DNA of 39,137 bases from a virus: positions 1-39,137 of the IMG/VR virus record IMGVR_UViG_3300047508_000194. One strand, written 5' to 3'. The notes below the pieces were generated by a model. It worked only from the letters and a program-made list of their open reading frames with translations. It did not search any database and had not been told where the DNA came from. The first letter of the stretch is position 1. Every line of letters begins with the position of its first letter. Both the position numbers and the translations under genes were made by a program. Below are positions 1-7,516 of this stretch, piece after piece.

Positions 1-126
1 CGCTGTCGCATCATCGGCTGGGGCAGATGGGGCTTGTGGTCTGACAATGCTGAAGTTTGCTGGCTGCATAAGTGCATCTTCAGACTCAACAAGTCAGGGC
101 ATGTCGCGCTCATCGCGCCCGACATA
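1..126. repeat. Terminal direct repeat, left copy
   Basis: Bases 1-126 are identical to 39005-39130, and the match breaks at base 127 (C) versus 39131 (G). The reading frame of the fibre gene is the same in both copies, so joining the ends gives one uninterrupted gene. This is the usual sign of a contig assembled from a circular or circularly permuted molecule. The length is close to a common assembler k-mer, so it is probably an assembly overlap rather than a biological terminal repeat. Confidence 0.95.
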
Positions 127-3100
127 CAGGGCGCGAACAAGCAACCGAACGCGAACGTCCTCAACTCATGTACATTCGATCAGGCGTTCTCGGATGCGAG
201 CACGAAACGCAGCGCGACTGGCTCGATGACGGCAGGCTCGAATATTCTCACAGTATCGGGCACTTCGTTGACAGCGAATGATAGAGGTCGAACAGTGATC
301 GTGCATGGCGGCGGCACATCGGGCTCGTTCATCTATTCATTCATCGATGTCGTCATCTCGCCGACTCAAGCGCAGCTGACGTATAACGCGCAGCAGCCTG
401 CTTCGAGTGTCACTGTCGAGATACTTCCGGTTAACATTGCGTCGATCTTTCTCAACCGCGCGAATGATACGGTCATCGACGGCGTGACTATCCAGGGCAA
501 CTTTGCGAAAGACGTCACTGGCGCGAATGTCGCGACGCCGCTGGCGAACGATGTCAACGCGATTCGCGCCGACAACTGCGGCAATTTGCGCATCGTCGGC
601 CTTCACGAAGAAGACAATGCAGGCGCAGGCGGCGCTGCTATCAGACTGCAGAGCTGTCAGTCAGTGACGATCGAAAACTACGGCGGCACGTCAGGCGATC
701 CAGCTCTGCGCAATGCTCATGGCGTCGACTTTCAGCTCATCGACTCTCATGGCGTTCGGGTCTCGCAATGCTTCTTCAACGATCGACCGCAGTTCATTGT
801 CGATGGCTTGTCTGATGGGATCAAGATCGACAACTCGCTCATCACTGGCTGGAATAATCTCTGGCAGCATGATGCCTCATGGGATCTCGTCCAAGTCGGC
901 AGCGGCGTTCATACCTACCAGCGTGCGAATCAGCTGACCAATCAGCTCGGCGGCAGCGAGTACATCTACGACTCGCTCTTCGGGCGCGACCTGCTCAGGA
1001 ATGGCCGCTTTCTCGACGGCGTCGGGGGCCTGGAAGGATGGACTAACTCTCAGCCTACCTGGTGGTCGAACCCGTTCTCATCGCTCACGCGCTTCGGCTC
1101 ATACGCGCGCATCAACGCGACTGCGATCGCTGATAACGGCGGCGTAGGTACGACGATTCTGAATCAGACAGTCGCGATCCCTGATTCACTTCCGGGCGGA
1201 CAGTTCGTTCTCGCGTTCGACTGGTATATCGAGAGCGAGCAGGGTAGCGCGAGCGTCTCGTCTCGCTACACAGAAGTTCGTCTGCATCCGTCGTCAGGCA
1301 TCGATGAAGCTCTGCAATGGGTAGTGCGTGGCTTCACATACGTTCAGCAGCGCTGGCTGACTGCGCAGATGCACTGCTTCTTGAATAACGGCACCGGGCG
1401 CACGATCGACGTGCAGATCAACGCGACTCCGGGCCCCAATAACGTCATTGTCAGAATCGCGAATCTGCGTCTCAGCGCTGGCAAGCATTCTTTCGGGTCG
1501 TACGAGCGCGCAGTGCATGACTTCGGCGGGCGAATGAGAGCCCCGCTCGAGCTGATGGCGATCTCATCTGTCAACTATCCTGCGCCGCCGACGACCGGGC
1601 AGGACACGTCGATGATCTCGCTCGTCAACATCGCGGGCGTTCTGAATCTGGGGAAGGCCGGCGTCTATACGCCGATCTCGACGGCAGCAAGCGGCGCGAC
1701 AGGTCACACGATCCAGGAAGACGGCACAGCGCTTGCTCAGCGAGCGAATCTCAACTTCGTCGGTGCTGGCTTTACTGCAGCAGATGATCCTGTCGCGGCA
1801 AATAATCGCACGAATGTTTCACTCAATCCGGCCACAGCGTCAGCAGAAGGGATCGTCTCGACCGGCGCGCAGACATTCGCCGGACGCAAGCAGTTCAATA
1901 ACGGCGTCTCTATCATTGATACAACTGGCGGCACAGATGTCGCGCTCGTCGTTCAGGATGCTGGAGTATCGGCAGGCTCTCATATTCAAGAGTGGTGGAC
2001 GACAGGCGTCACGCCGATGGCGTTTATCGACACGCAGCCCACCTTGCGGCTCGGCATCCCAGGCGGTGCCGATGGCTTCCTTGAGCTGTGCTCAGCAGGC
2101 GTAGGTTCGCAGACGGTCAAGCTCGCATGCGGCATTGGCGCGACTGCCGCACAAGTGATCTTCCTGCCAAAGACGTTTCCCGCAGCTGGCAATCTGCTGC
2201 AAGTCGCGACTGCAGGCGCCGGGAATGTTCAACTTCAATGGGCGTCTGGTTCGACGGGCATCACGATGATGGAAGAGGGCGGTGCGCTTATTCAACGCGA
2301 CAAACTCAACTTCGTCGGTGCCGGTATCACCGCGGCGGATGATATCCCGAACACGCGCGTCAACGTGACGCTCAACGCAGCGACGCAGACGACAGAGGGA
2401 ATAGTCTCGACGACGGCGCAGAACTTCGGCGGTCGAAAGACGTTCTTTGCAGGCGCAGTCATGCAAGGGACGGCGACGATTGATCCGGTGCTGCTTGTGC
2501 AAGGGCAGGCGTCATCGGGCGGCGCGCTGCATCTGCAGGAGTGGAAAGACAACGGCGGCGTCTTCTCGCTCGGCTACTTCACAATGGCTGCGACGCTCAG
2601 AGTAGGCAATCCGAGCACTTACACTGGCGCACTTGAATTGTGCTCAGCCTCATCATCGAACTACACAGCGCTGCAGGCAGCAGCGACGCCAGCTGCGTCG
2701 CTCGTCTATATCCTGCCAGCGAACACGCCGACAGCGAGTCAGGTGCTCGGCGTCTCATCGATAACAGGCGCGACAGTCAACCTGACCTGGCAGACCGCAG
2801 GTGGCACAGGCGCGAACATCTTTCTCTCGAACCTCGCTGAGACGAATCCCGCAGATCACTCGACGTCGCAAGTTCTCATCAATACATGGCTCCTGCCTGC
2901 AACTGATGCAGACGGCACAGCAGCGCACGCGATCAACATCGGCGGTGGCGCGTCGAAGAAGTTCAATGCCGCATACTTTTACAGCGGCGTCTTTGTCTAC
3001 CCTGCTGGCTCGTCGAGCGGCTCGCCTCGAGCGTTCGGCTTCATTCCCTCAGCATCACCCGGCTCAACAGGCGAATGCTCGCGCTTTCTTGTCTATGGTG

Positions 3101-3882
3101 ATCGCAACAACTTCCAGGCTGGTGATCAGTATCGGCATCAGATCAGCAGTTACTGGGGGCTTGAGATTCGCGGCTCGCGGCTGAATTCGGCACCGCCTGG
3201 ATACATCAGCGGTTTGACGACTGACCCCTGCGTCTCGATCATTCCTGAAGTCGGCGGCAATATCGCGCTGCTCGTCAAGCCTGCCGTGACGATTACAAAC
3301 AGCCTCGTTGAGCTGTGGAACAACACGGGAAATGCGCTCTTTAGTGTCGGGCCGCATGGCGAGTTGATCATCAACACTGTCGGCACGTCGACGACGCCGA
3401 TCTTCGCAAACGGCGCATCTGGTCTGACGCAGCCTTTATTCAGATTGCTCGTTGCCGGGACTGAGAAGTTTCGCATCACTTCTGCCGGAACTATCGTTGC
3501 GCAGCAGAGCGGTACGATCCTCGGTGTCAGTCAGATTCAGATGAGCGGAGGCGCAAGTTATACGCTGACGCCTCAAGATCGCACTGTCGTCGTTGATACC
3601 GCAATTCAATCAACGACCATCTTCCTGCCAGTTGCATCCACCTGCAGAGGGCAGATTTATGACATCTATGCGCTGCGCCAGATTCAATTGATCTTGAATT
3701 CGGGAGCTGCGACAGGTTCGGGCAACGTCATCACGATCACAGTGCAATCGCCCGACGAGATCAACGGCTGGGCAGCATCCGGGCAGACATGGCAAATGAA
3801 CACGGCGAGCGGTCGTAAAGCCGTCAGGCTGACCGCTGACGCCGTTCTCAACATTTGGTGGCTGATCCCATACAACATTTAG
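1..3882 (+). CDS. Giant tail fibre/spike, C-terminal part (gene continues from 37907)
   Basis: This is the 3' part of a gene starting at 37907. The joined product would be about 1659 residues. Base 1 is a codon boundary and the frame is open to the TAG at 3880-3882. The part seen here contains the remainder of a beta-helix, pectate-lyase-like region, then two tandem ~185-residue units (1708-2817). A further domain rich in Gly, Ala, Ser and Thr follows, with a C-terminal section that looks like phage fibre tips. The unit motif (EDG/EGG, then LNFVGAG, then NV[ST]LN) is of a kind common in phage tail fibres. The role is probably host-surface recognition or glycan degradation. No intramolecular chaperone domain was recognised. 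No true start lies near base 34, so any start drawn there is an artefact of the contig break. Confidence 0.85.
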   Translation, partial: RCRIIGWGRWGLWSDNAEVCWLHKCIFRLNKSGHVALIAPDIQGANKQPNANVLNSCTFDQAFSDASTKRSATGSMTAGSNILTVSGTSLTANDRGRTVIVHGGGTSGSFIYSFIDVVISPTQAQLTYNAQQPASSVTVEILPVNIASIFLNRANDTVIDGVTIQGNFAKDVTGANVATPLANDVNAIRADNCGNLRIVGLHEEDNAGAGGAAIRLQSCQSVTIENYGGTSGDPALRNAHGVDFQLIDSHGVRVSQCFFNDRPQFIVDGLSDGIKIDNSLITGWNNLWQHDASWDLVQVGSGVHTYQRANQLTNQLGGSEYIYDSLFGRDLLRNGRFLDGVGGLEGWTNSQPTWWSNPFSSLTRFGSYARINATAIADNGGVGTTILNQTVAIPDSLPGGQFVLAFDWYIESEQGSASVSSRYTEVRLHPSSGIDEALQWVVRGFTYVQQRWLTAQMHCFLNNGTGRTIDVQINATPGPNNVIVRIANLRLSAGKHSFGSYERAVHDFGGRMRAPLELMAISSVNYPAPPTTGQDTSMISLVNIAGVLNLGKAGVYTPISTAASGATGHTIQEDGTALAQRANLNFVGAGFTAADDPVAANNRTNVSLNPATASAEGIVSTGAQTFAGRKQFNNGVSIIDTTGGTDVALVVQDAGVSAGSHIQEWWTTGVTPMAFIDTQPTLRLGIPGGADGFLELCSAGVGSQTVKLACGIGATAAQVIFLPKTFPAAGNLLQVATAGAGNVQLQWASGSTGITMMEEGGALIQRDKLNFVGAGITAADDIPNTRVNVTLNAATQTTEGIVSTTAQNFGGRKTFFAGAVMQGTATIDPVLLVQGQASSGGALHLQEWKDNGGVFSLGYFTMAATLRVGNPSTYTGALELCSASSSNYTALQAAATPAASLVYILPANTPTASQVLGVSSITGATVNLTWQTAGGTGANIFLSNLAETNPADHSTSQVLINTWLLPATDADGTAAHAINIGGGASKKFNAAYFYSGVFVYPAGSSSGSPRAFGFIPSASPGSTGECSRFLVYGDRNNFQAGDQYRHQISSYWGLEIRGSRLNSAPPGYISGLTTDPCVSIIPEVGGNIALLVKPAVTITNSLVELWNNTGNALFSVGPHGELIINTVGTSTTPIFANGASGLTQPLFRLLVAGTEKFRITSAGTIVAQQSGTILGVSQIQMSGGASYTLTPQDRTVVVDTAIQSTTIFLPVASTCRGQIYDIYALRQIQLILNSGAATGSGNVITITVQSPDEINGWAASGQTWQMNTASGRKAVRLTADAVLNIWWLIPYNI
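1708..2817 (+). repeat. Two tandem ~555-bp coding repeats in the fibre
   Basis: Unit 1 is 1708-2262 and unit 2 is about 2263-2817, each 185 codons. Aligned signatures are TIQEDGTALAQRANLNFVGA versus TMMEEGGALIQRDKLNFVGA. They are followed in both by EGIVST.AQ.F.GRK.F, then LQEW or IQEW, LR.G.P, LELCSA and a terminal LQW or LTW. The repeats are diverged at DNA level, so this is an old internal duplication rather than an assembly artefact. Confidence 0.8.
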
Positions 3883-3889
3883 AGGAATT

Positions 3890-4204
3890 ATGGTTACTCT
3901 TGAACTCAAGAGCGTCATTCTGCGCAACGGCCAGCGGCTCGACTATAAGACGCATCTTTGCGAGATCATCAGATACGTCGCGCCGCTTGATGCGCAGGGC
4001 AACCCGAAGCGCGGATTCAGTGAGAGCGATGTCAGCGAAGCTGAAGCGCTCGCTGAGAAGATCGAAGCATCGAACGGCTCAGTCGATCTGACATCTGAAG
4101 AGGCAGTCGCGCTCGCGTCGAAAGCCGAGCGCGCTGAGTTTCCATTCTCAGATCGAGCGTTCGCGCAGTTCGTCAGGGATGTGAAGGCGCTGAAGAGTCA
4201 ATAG
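3890..4204 (+). CDS. Small hypothetical protein after the fibre gene
   Basis: A 104-residue protein starting at ATG 3890, with GAGGAA just upstream and only 7 bp after the fibre stop, so it is co-transcribed with the fibre. It begins MVTLELKSVILRNGQRLDY, contains an acidic helix-rich middle (SESDVSEAEALAEKIEAS) and ends in a Lys-rich helix. It has no signal peptide, transmembrane segment or cysteine pair. Position immediately after a fibre suggests a fibre-assembly chaperone or a late accessory protein, but this is inference from context only. I do not recognise the family with certainty. Confidence 0.75.
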   Translation: MVTLELKSVILRNGQRLDYKTHLCEIIRYVAPLDAQGNPKRGFSESDVSEAEALAEKIEASNGSVDLTSEEAVALASKAERAEFPFSDRAFAQFVRDVKALKSQ

Positions 4205-4284
4205 AGGAGGACGAAATAAGGCGGCTTCGGACTGGGCGGCGGCTGCGGAGGTTGGGTCGGTGGCGTTTGTGGCTTGTCAGACAT
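4198..4284 (-). CDS. Possible 28-residue proline-rich peptide
   Basis: Reverse-strand ATG at 4284, 20 bp after the stop of the HEPN-like gene, reads MSDKPQTPPTQPPQPPPSPK and ends PYFVLLY at the TGA 4198-4200. It converges on, and overlaps by 7 bp, the stop of 3890-4204. A weak GGTGAGAG lies 8 bases upstream of the start. The composition is low-complexity, so coding status is uncertain. On the + strand the same stretch carries an orphan AGGAGG (4205-4210) without a usable ATG, GTG or TTG start. Confidence 0.3.
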   Translation of the reverse strand: MSDKPQTPPTQPPQPPPSPKPPYFVLLY

Positions 4285-4303
4285 TGAGGCTCTCACCGGG
4301 AAT

Positions 4304-4948
4304 TCATCTGAACTCTTCTCTGAGGAGGCCCTCTACAAAAGCAAGCACAGCTCCCACCGTGGTGCGATCAATTTTCTCCCAGTCAGCATGCAGCGCATCA
4401 TTTCGAAACTTTAGATAAGAGGTAGTCATTGAAACCTTCGCCCCCTTGATGATCCCGTTCTCCTTTAATGCATCAACAACCCTGTGCAGCTTAGGCCTTT
4501 CAGAGCCCTCACTGTTAACTGTAGTAAAACGTTCGCCGAGCTGCCGAATTGTATCTTCGAACGCAGCAGCGACTAACACGCCAGCTACGTTCTTAGCGCC
4601 ATCGCTTTGATCTTGCTCAAATGCCCAACGAGCCAAACTCGTGAAGCTGGCCAGAACCTCTGCCTTCGCGTTCAGCCGGAGGTCGCCGAGCATTCCTGCA
4701 TCCAGTTCCGCCTTTAGATTGGCCAAAACACCATTGACTGCGCTTAGTACTGGTCTGGGATCGCCTATACCCAATGACTTATCCACTTCTATTAACAGTC
4801 TTTTGGCTTGCGTGCTGTCCTTGCCGTATAAGATATGCATGACCGTTAATGTTCCGGACAAAACTTCCTGAGCCAAAGCTCTCCCGGGACTACCACTGGC
4901 CTTGCTGGCTAGATCGGCAACGCGTTGCTTGAAAATCGATTCATCCAT
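4304..4948 (-). CDS. HEPN-like protein, possible RNase/toxin or defence factor
   Basis: A 214-residue, almost entirely helical protein. The C-terminus has SYLKFRNDALHADW, giving an R-x4-H motif (Arg182, His187), the catalytic signature of HEPN ribonucleases. The motif is followed by a long helix (VGAVLAFVEGLL), a typical HEPN arrangement. The N-terminal half (helices at residues 1-60 and 75-140) is unrecognised and could be a sensing domain. HEPN proteins act in toxin-antitoxin and abortive-infection systems, so a role in superinfection exclusion by the prophage is a reasonable inference. It is separated from the rest of the leftward cassette by 111 bp holding a palindrome at 4961-4984, so it may have its own promoter. 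No nucleotidyltransferase (MNT) antitoxin is adjacent. A related non-catalytic HEPN scaffold is the main alternative. Confidence 0.65.
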   Translation of the reverse strand: MDESIFKQRVADLASKASGSPGRALAQEVLSGTLTVMHILYGKDSTQAKRLLIEVDKSLGIGDPRPVLSAVNGVLANLKAELDAGMLGDLRLNAKAEVLASFTSLARWAFEQDQSDGAKNVAGVLVAAAFEDTIRQLGERFTTVNSEGSERPKLHRVVDALKENGIIKGAKVSMTTSYLKFRNDALHADWEKIDRTTVGAVLAFVEGLLREEFR

Positions 4949-4960
4949 GGGAGTTATATG

Positions 4961-4984
4961 ATCCTTTTCAAATTCAAAAGGGAT
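4961..4984. promoter_or_regulatory. AT-rich imperfect palindrome upstream of the HEPN-like gene
   Basis: An inverted repeat with arms ATCCTTTT and AAAAGGGAT around CAAATTC lies 12-36 bp upstream of the ATG at 4948. It could be an operator for the HEPN-like gene. With its A/T tracts it could also act as a weak bidirectional terminator. No second copy was noticed elsewhere. Confidence 0.35.
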
Positions 4985-5059
4985 GGGTCGGTACGTCTGA
5001 ACGACCGGCCCAATCCGTTTTTGTGACGGTTAGTTCAGATAGATCGCTGAATGACACTC

Positions 5060-5197
5060 CTATTCCGCGGCATCCCTCGCTCGTTCAACCACCGCCTTAT
5101 GTCCCGCATACGCGTCCTCGAGTGTGGCGTAACGCTCGAGGCGATCGCGGAGCTCTCCGCCAAACACCTGGACAACGTAATCGGCCCGCGGCTTCAT
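5060..5197 (-). CDS. Small phage-type protein (VFGGEL...RYATLEDAYAGH family)
   Basis: Reverse-strand ATG 5197 to TAG 5060 gives 45 residues: MKPRADYVVQVFGGELRDRL, then ERYATLEDAYAGHKAVVERA. The pattern VFGG-x(n)-RY-T-x(3)-A-x-AGH-x(2)-V resembles a small uncharacterised protein often carried by phages (family recalled from general knowledge, not searched). It overlaps 101 bp of the ORF 5097-5309 in another frame. Either it is translated from its own ATG, or it is the true C-terminus of that ORF after a frameshift. Codon content looks coding here, whereas the competing frame becomes Arg-rich in the overlap, so this frame is the better candidate for real protein. Confidence 0.55.
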   Translation of the reverse strand: MKPRADYVVQVFGGELRDRLERYATLEDAYAGHKAVVERARDAAE

Positions 5198-5309
5198 CCC
5201 GGAACATCAGCACGCCGATCGCCGGCGTAATCCTGGTCGCCTCGAGGAGCTTGTAGGTGGAACCGAGGCCTTCGATGTACGCGTGGATGGTGGGTGGAGA
5301 CTCGGTCAT
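5097..5309 (-). pseudogene. Small ORF, probably frameshifted near its middle
   Basis: The ATG at 5309 overlaps the stop of the upstream exported-protein gene (ATGA), so translation is probably coupled. The first ~42 residues (to GVLMFRDEAAG) look like protein. The remainder (RLRCPGVWRRAPRSPRALRH...) is Arg/Pro-rich, as in an out-of-frame reading of GC-rich DNA. The sensible continuation is in the frame of 5060-5197. A single-base deletion or insertion near 5185-5197 would fuse the two into one ~83-residue protein. Alternatives are a sequencing error, a decayed gene, or two genuine overlapping genes. Confidence 0.45.
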
Positions 5310-5992
5310 TTCAGCAGATCGCCGCTACCTTTGTTTTCAAGAGTGCGGCTGAGCAGACTCAAGTATTCGATCTTGCCAGGAAAGGCACCTGCGGCTTGCG
5401 ACGTATCACCCGCACCAAGTAGGGCTTCTCTGATCCCACTTGCGTTATCCACTCCGGCCGTCACCCATGCCTTGTCGGTCTCCGCTACGAGGCTGTACAT
5501 CCCTGGGAAAGCGCCCTGATAGGTGGCCCCGGCGAGTGGTCCGCCAAAGATAGTTGGGCCTAACCGGGGTCGATTCATCGTTCCCAACGCGCCAGTGCCA
5601 AATGATGGATTGAACGGCAGATTGTAGACTGCCTTCAATGATGCGGCGGGAAACTGTTTACCCTTCTCAAGAACCAAAGTAATCGAAACGAGTCTGTCGT
5701 CTTTGAACGCCAGGTCCACTTGGCTCATTCCTTCGAGCTTCTTCCATCTCAGATGCCGGAAGGCCTTTTCCTTCAGAATGCTCGTCAATGCGCGGCTCTC
5801 AATATCCATAGGATGAAAGGGACCTATAAAATCTTTCAGCGGTTTACCCAGTGTACTGATGGCATCGTTGGGTGTGCTCTGATCGATTACCAGACCATGC
5901 CAGCGATCTGGCTTAGGGCTGTCCTGACTGAATGCCGGTACGGCGGCCAGGAGGAAAATGATTGTGAGGTATATGGGGAGTCTGCGTGTCAT
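5306..5992 (-). CDS. Exported protein of unknown function
   Basis: A 228-residue protein with a classic signal peptide: MTRR, a hydrophobic core (LPIYLTIIFLLAAVPAF) and a probable cleavage after AFSQ near residues 22-23. The mature part starts DSPKPDRW and includes LVIDQSTPNDAISTLGKP, resembling periplasmic small-molecule-binding or SmpA/OmlA-like repeats (TP.DAI..LGKP), then a Gly-rich C-terminal half. There is no lipobox Cys and no catalytic motif was recognised. GAAAGGAAC lies upstream of the ATG at 5992 with longer than usual spacing. Secretion from a phage accessory cassette suggests a lysogenic-conversion or superinfection-exclusion factor, but that is inference. The signal-peptide style fits a Gram-negative or acidobacterial host. 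Confidence 0.75.
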   Translation of the reverse strand: MTRRLPIYLTIIFLLAAVPAFSQDSPKPDRWHGLVIDQSTPNDAISTLGKPLKDFIGPFHPMDIESRALTSILKEKAFRHLRWKKLEGMSQVDLAFKDDRLVSITLVLEKGKQFPAASLKAVYNLPFNPSFGTGALGTMNRPRLGPTIFGGPLAGATYQGAFPGMYSLVAETDKAWVTAGVDNASGIREALLGAGDTSQAAGAFPGKIEYLSLLSRTLENKGSGDLLK

Positions 5993-6060
5993 TACTGCTT
6001 TCTAGTTCCTTTCAAAATGATTCGTCTAAGCTATGTTGCACGGCTAAGCCGCTCCGACCA

Positions 6061-6882
6061 TTATCGGCCTCGCTTTGCTTTGTGCGGGATTTTCCTTTGC
6101 AAAGTGGGCGTCGGCGTCACCGATGGCGTTGGTTTTGCAACCGGAGTCGTGCTGCTATTTGATCCGACTATTCCCGTTGCGGCTAGGAGAGACAACCAGA
6201 GAAGGACAGCTCCCGCAAGCGCTGCGGCGATAATGCGGGGCAAGACCCTTCGTCGCGACTTTTGAGCCTGCTTAGGCACCCGTCGCAATTCAGTATCGAT
6301 GTTGTTCAATACAGAGAGAATCGTGTCCTTGTTCTGTTCTGTGATCTCTTTGCCTTGAGCATCAAAGAATGTAATTGTCAGGCGGGTCCCGGATTCACGA
6401 GCGGCCTCAAAAAGCATACGGGCTTCGAATTGATTTGCTTGATCAGCAAAGACGCTCATTGTCGGCGTCGAGCCCGTTAGATGGATGCCCTGCTCCCATT
6501 GCCGTGTTTCGAGCCTGTTCTTGTAGTCAGTCAAATCACAGTCAAAAATACGACTGTTCCAGCCCTCAATCGGCGTCTCCTCAACTGCGTGATCGTGATG
6601 TTCGGTCACATCAATTATTCGATCAAGAATGCTGCGATCCAGGACACTGTCAGAGACCGATTTCACAGTTGGCGGCGGCGGCGTTGACGGAGCTTTCTCT
6701 TTTACGTTGCCAAGCGTCTTGCGGTAGTAAATGCCGCCGCGCCCGGCAGCGACGTACCCCTTGCCTTTGCCGTTGATTCCAACGCGCGCACCTTTGACGC
6801 CAATGGATGCTCCGATTCCTGACTTCGACAGATTGAGGCGCAACGGGCCGATGTTGAAGCCCTTACGTAAGAAAAATCCCAT
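6061..6882 (-). CDS. DUF4236-domain membrane protein
   Basis: Residues 1-58 (MGFFLRKGFNIGPLRLNLSK, then SGIGASIGVKGARVGINGKG and GIYYRKTLG) match the DUF4236 domain, a glycine-rich domain of unknown function. A middle domain (about residues 90-205) is soluble and acidic/hydrophobic. It is followed by basic RRRVLPR and one transmembrane segment (about 218-238), then a Thr/Pro-rich tail (TTPVAKPTPSVTPTPT) ending in Lys/Arg. The arrangement suggests an inner-membrane protein with a cytoplasmic N-terminal part. DUF4236 proteins are common in mobile accessory regions. A role in membrane-linked exclusion is possible but unproven. GAAAGGAAC lies upstream of the start, as for 5306-5992. Confidence 0.75.
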   Translation of the reverse strand: MGFFLRKGFNIGPLRLNLSKSGIGASIGVKGARVGINGKGKGYVAAGRGGIYYRKTLGNVKEKAPSTPPPPTVKSVSDSVLDRSILDRIIDVTEHHDHAVEETPIEGWNSRIFDCDLTDYKNRLETRQWEQGIHLTGSTPTMSVFADQANQFEARMLFEAARESGTRLTITFFDAQGKEITEQNKDTILSVLNNIDTELRRVPKQAQKSRRRVLPRIIAAALAGAVLLWLSLLAATGIVGSNSSTTPVAKPTPSVTPTPTLQRKIPHKAKRGR

Positions 6883-6911
6883 TCTTGATTAACGGTTCCT
6901 TTCGCGAATTT

Positions 6912-7106
6912 CTAGACGGGGTGCTTGAGGTTGCGCTTCATCTCAATGACCTCTTCGATGAAGGCGTCGAGCTTGGCATCTTGGTTGGCCGTGCGGCGTT
7001 CGGTTCGATCCATCCGCGACTTCAGTTCCTTGAACTCGCGGTCGCAGAGTTCAGTTAGCTGCACCAACTTTTCGTAGACCATTTCTATTGTGATTGGACC
7101 GTTCAT
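6912..7106 (-). CDS. Small coiled-coil protein
   Basis: A 64-residue, highly charged helical protein (MNGPITIEMVYEKLVQLTEL, then CDREFKELKSRMDRTERRTANQDAKLDAFIEEVIEMKRNL). It is predicted to be one continuous coiled coil. Its ATG overlaps the stop of the HTH gene upstream by four bases (ATGA), so the two are translationally coupled and probably work together. It may be an oligomerisation partner of the DNA-binding protein or a small regulatory protein. No enzymatic motif is present. Confidence 0.7.
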   Translation of the reverse strand: MNGPITIEMVYEKLVQLTELCDREFKELKSRMDRTERRTANQDAKLDAFIEEVIEMKRNLKHPV

Positions 7107-7336
7107 TTGCCGTTGGCTTCCTTCTTCTTTCCCCGGCGCCTGCCGGCCCGAACTTTGCTAGCATCGACCTCGTAGGCCGTCACCTGGTCGATTGGTATGA
7201 AGATGTGCCCACCAACTCGGATCTCTTTGATCCGATGCTCGCGAATCGCCTGTTGGACAGCCTGATAGGACACTCCGATCAGCCGAGCCGCCTGCGGGAT
7301 TGTCAGCAATTTTTCTGTCTCAACCTTCATAGCCAT
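7103..7336 (-). CDS. Excisionase/MerR-like helix-turn-helix protein
   Basis: A 77-residue protein with the excisionase-family HTH: LLTIPQAARLIGVSYQAVQQ, then AIREHRIKEIRVGGHIFIP, followed by a basic tail (RAGRRRGKKKEANGK). This fold binds DNA as a phage excisionase or a small transcription regulator. It is the first gene of the leftward accessory operon and lies beside a palindromic operator pair, so it may be the local regulator. The predicted -10 (7339-7344) is so close that the ATG at 7336 would precede the transcript start. The inner ATG at 7330 (MKVETEKLL) may therefore be the real, near-leaderless start. It lies about 2.3 kb from attP, so an excision role is less certain than a regulatory one. 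Confidence 0.75.
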   Translation of the reverse strand: MAMKVETEKLLTIPQAARLIGVSYQAVQQAIREHRIKEIRVGGHIFIPIDQVTAYEVDASKVRAGRRRGKKKEANGK

Positions 7337-7338
7337 AC

Positions 7339-7370
7339 ATTGTAATAGATTGCTTGTGTCATTGCAAGCA
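7339..7370 (-). promoter_or_regulatory. Leftward promoter overlapped by palindromic operator copy 1
   Basis: On the minus strand, -35 TTGCAA (7367-7362) and -10 TACAAT (7344-7339) are separated by 17 bp. The -35 lies inside the palindrome TGCTTGTGTCATTGCAAGCA (7351-7370; arms TGCTTG and CAAGCA, 8-bp centre). Binding there would block RNA polymerase and control the cassette 7336-4304. The same palindrome recurs at 7460-7479 with identical geometry. Confidence 0.7.
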
Positions 7371-7459
7371 TTGCAATAAATAGGGTTGAGGGCCGTCAGG
7401 CATCCGCTTTACAGAAGGGGTTTCGGATCTGTCGATTTTCGAGAAAAATAATGCAATTG

Positions 7460-7491
7460 TGCTTGCGTCACTGCAAGCATTTTGGTAGGAT
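7460..7491 (+). promoter_or_regulatory. Rightward early promoter overlapped by palindromic operator copy 2
   Basis: -35 TTGCGT (7463-7468) and -10 TAGGAT (7486-7491) are 17 bp apart. The -35 starts at the fourth base of the palindrome TGCTTGCGTCACTGCAAGCA (7460-7479), exactly as in the leftward promoter. It would drive the operon 7606-9488. The predicted transcript start (about 7498) coincides with a perfect stem-loop. Confidence 0.7.
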
Positions 7492-7497
7492 TCTCTT

Positions 7498-7516
7498 GTC
7501 AGCGGGAGTCGCTGAC
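7498..7516 (+). promoter_or_regulatory. 5'-terminal stem-loop of the early transcript
   Basis: GTCAGCG and CGCTGAC form a perfect 7-bp stem with the 5-base loop GGAGT. It sits at the predicted 5' end of the rightward early mRNA, about 90 bases before the first gene. Stem-loops at mRNA 5' ends commonly protect against decay. The remaining leader to 7605 shows no ORF. Confidence 0.5.

Noticed and set aside
1-126. Biological direct terminal repeat of the virion DNA
   Set aside because: The length matches assembly overlap, it lies inside a coding gene, and the right end carries adapter bases. Physical termini cannot be inferred.
4205-4303. Glycine-rich forward peptide after AGGAGG (4205-4210)
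   Set aside because: The Gly-rich frame is preceded by an in-frame TAA with no ATG, GTG or TTG at the right distance. Only ATA is available.
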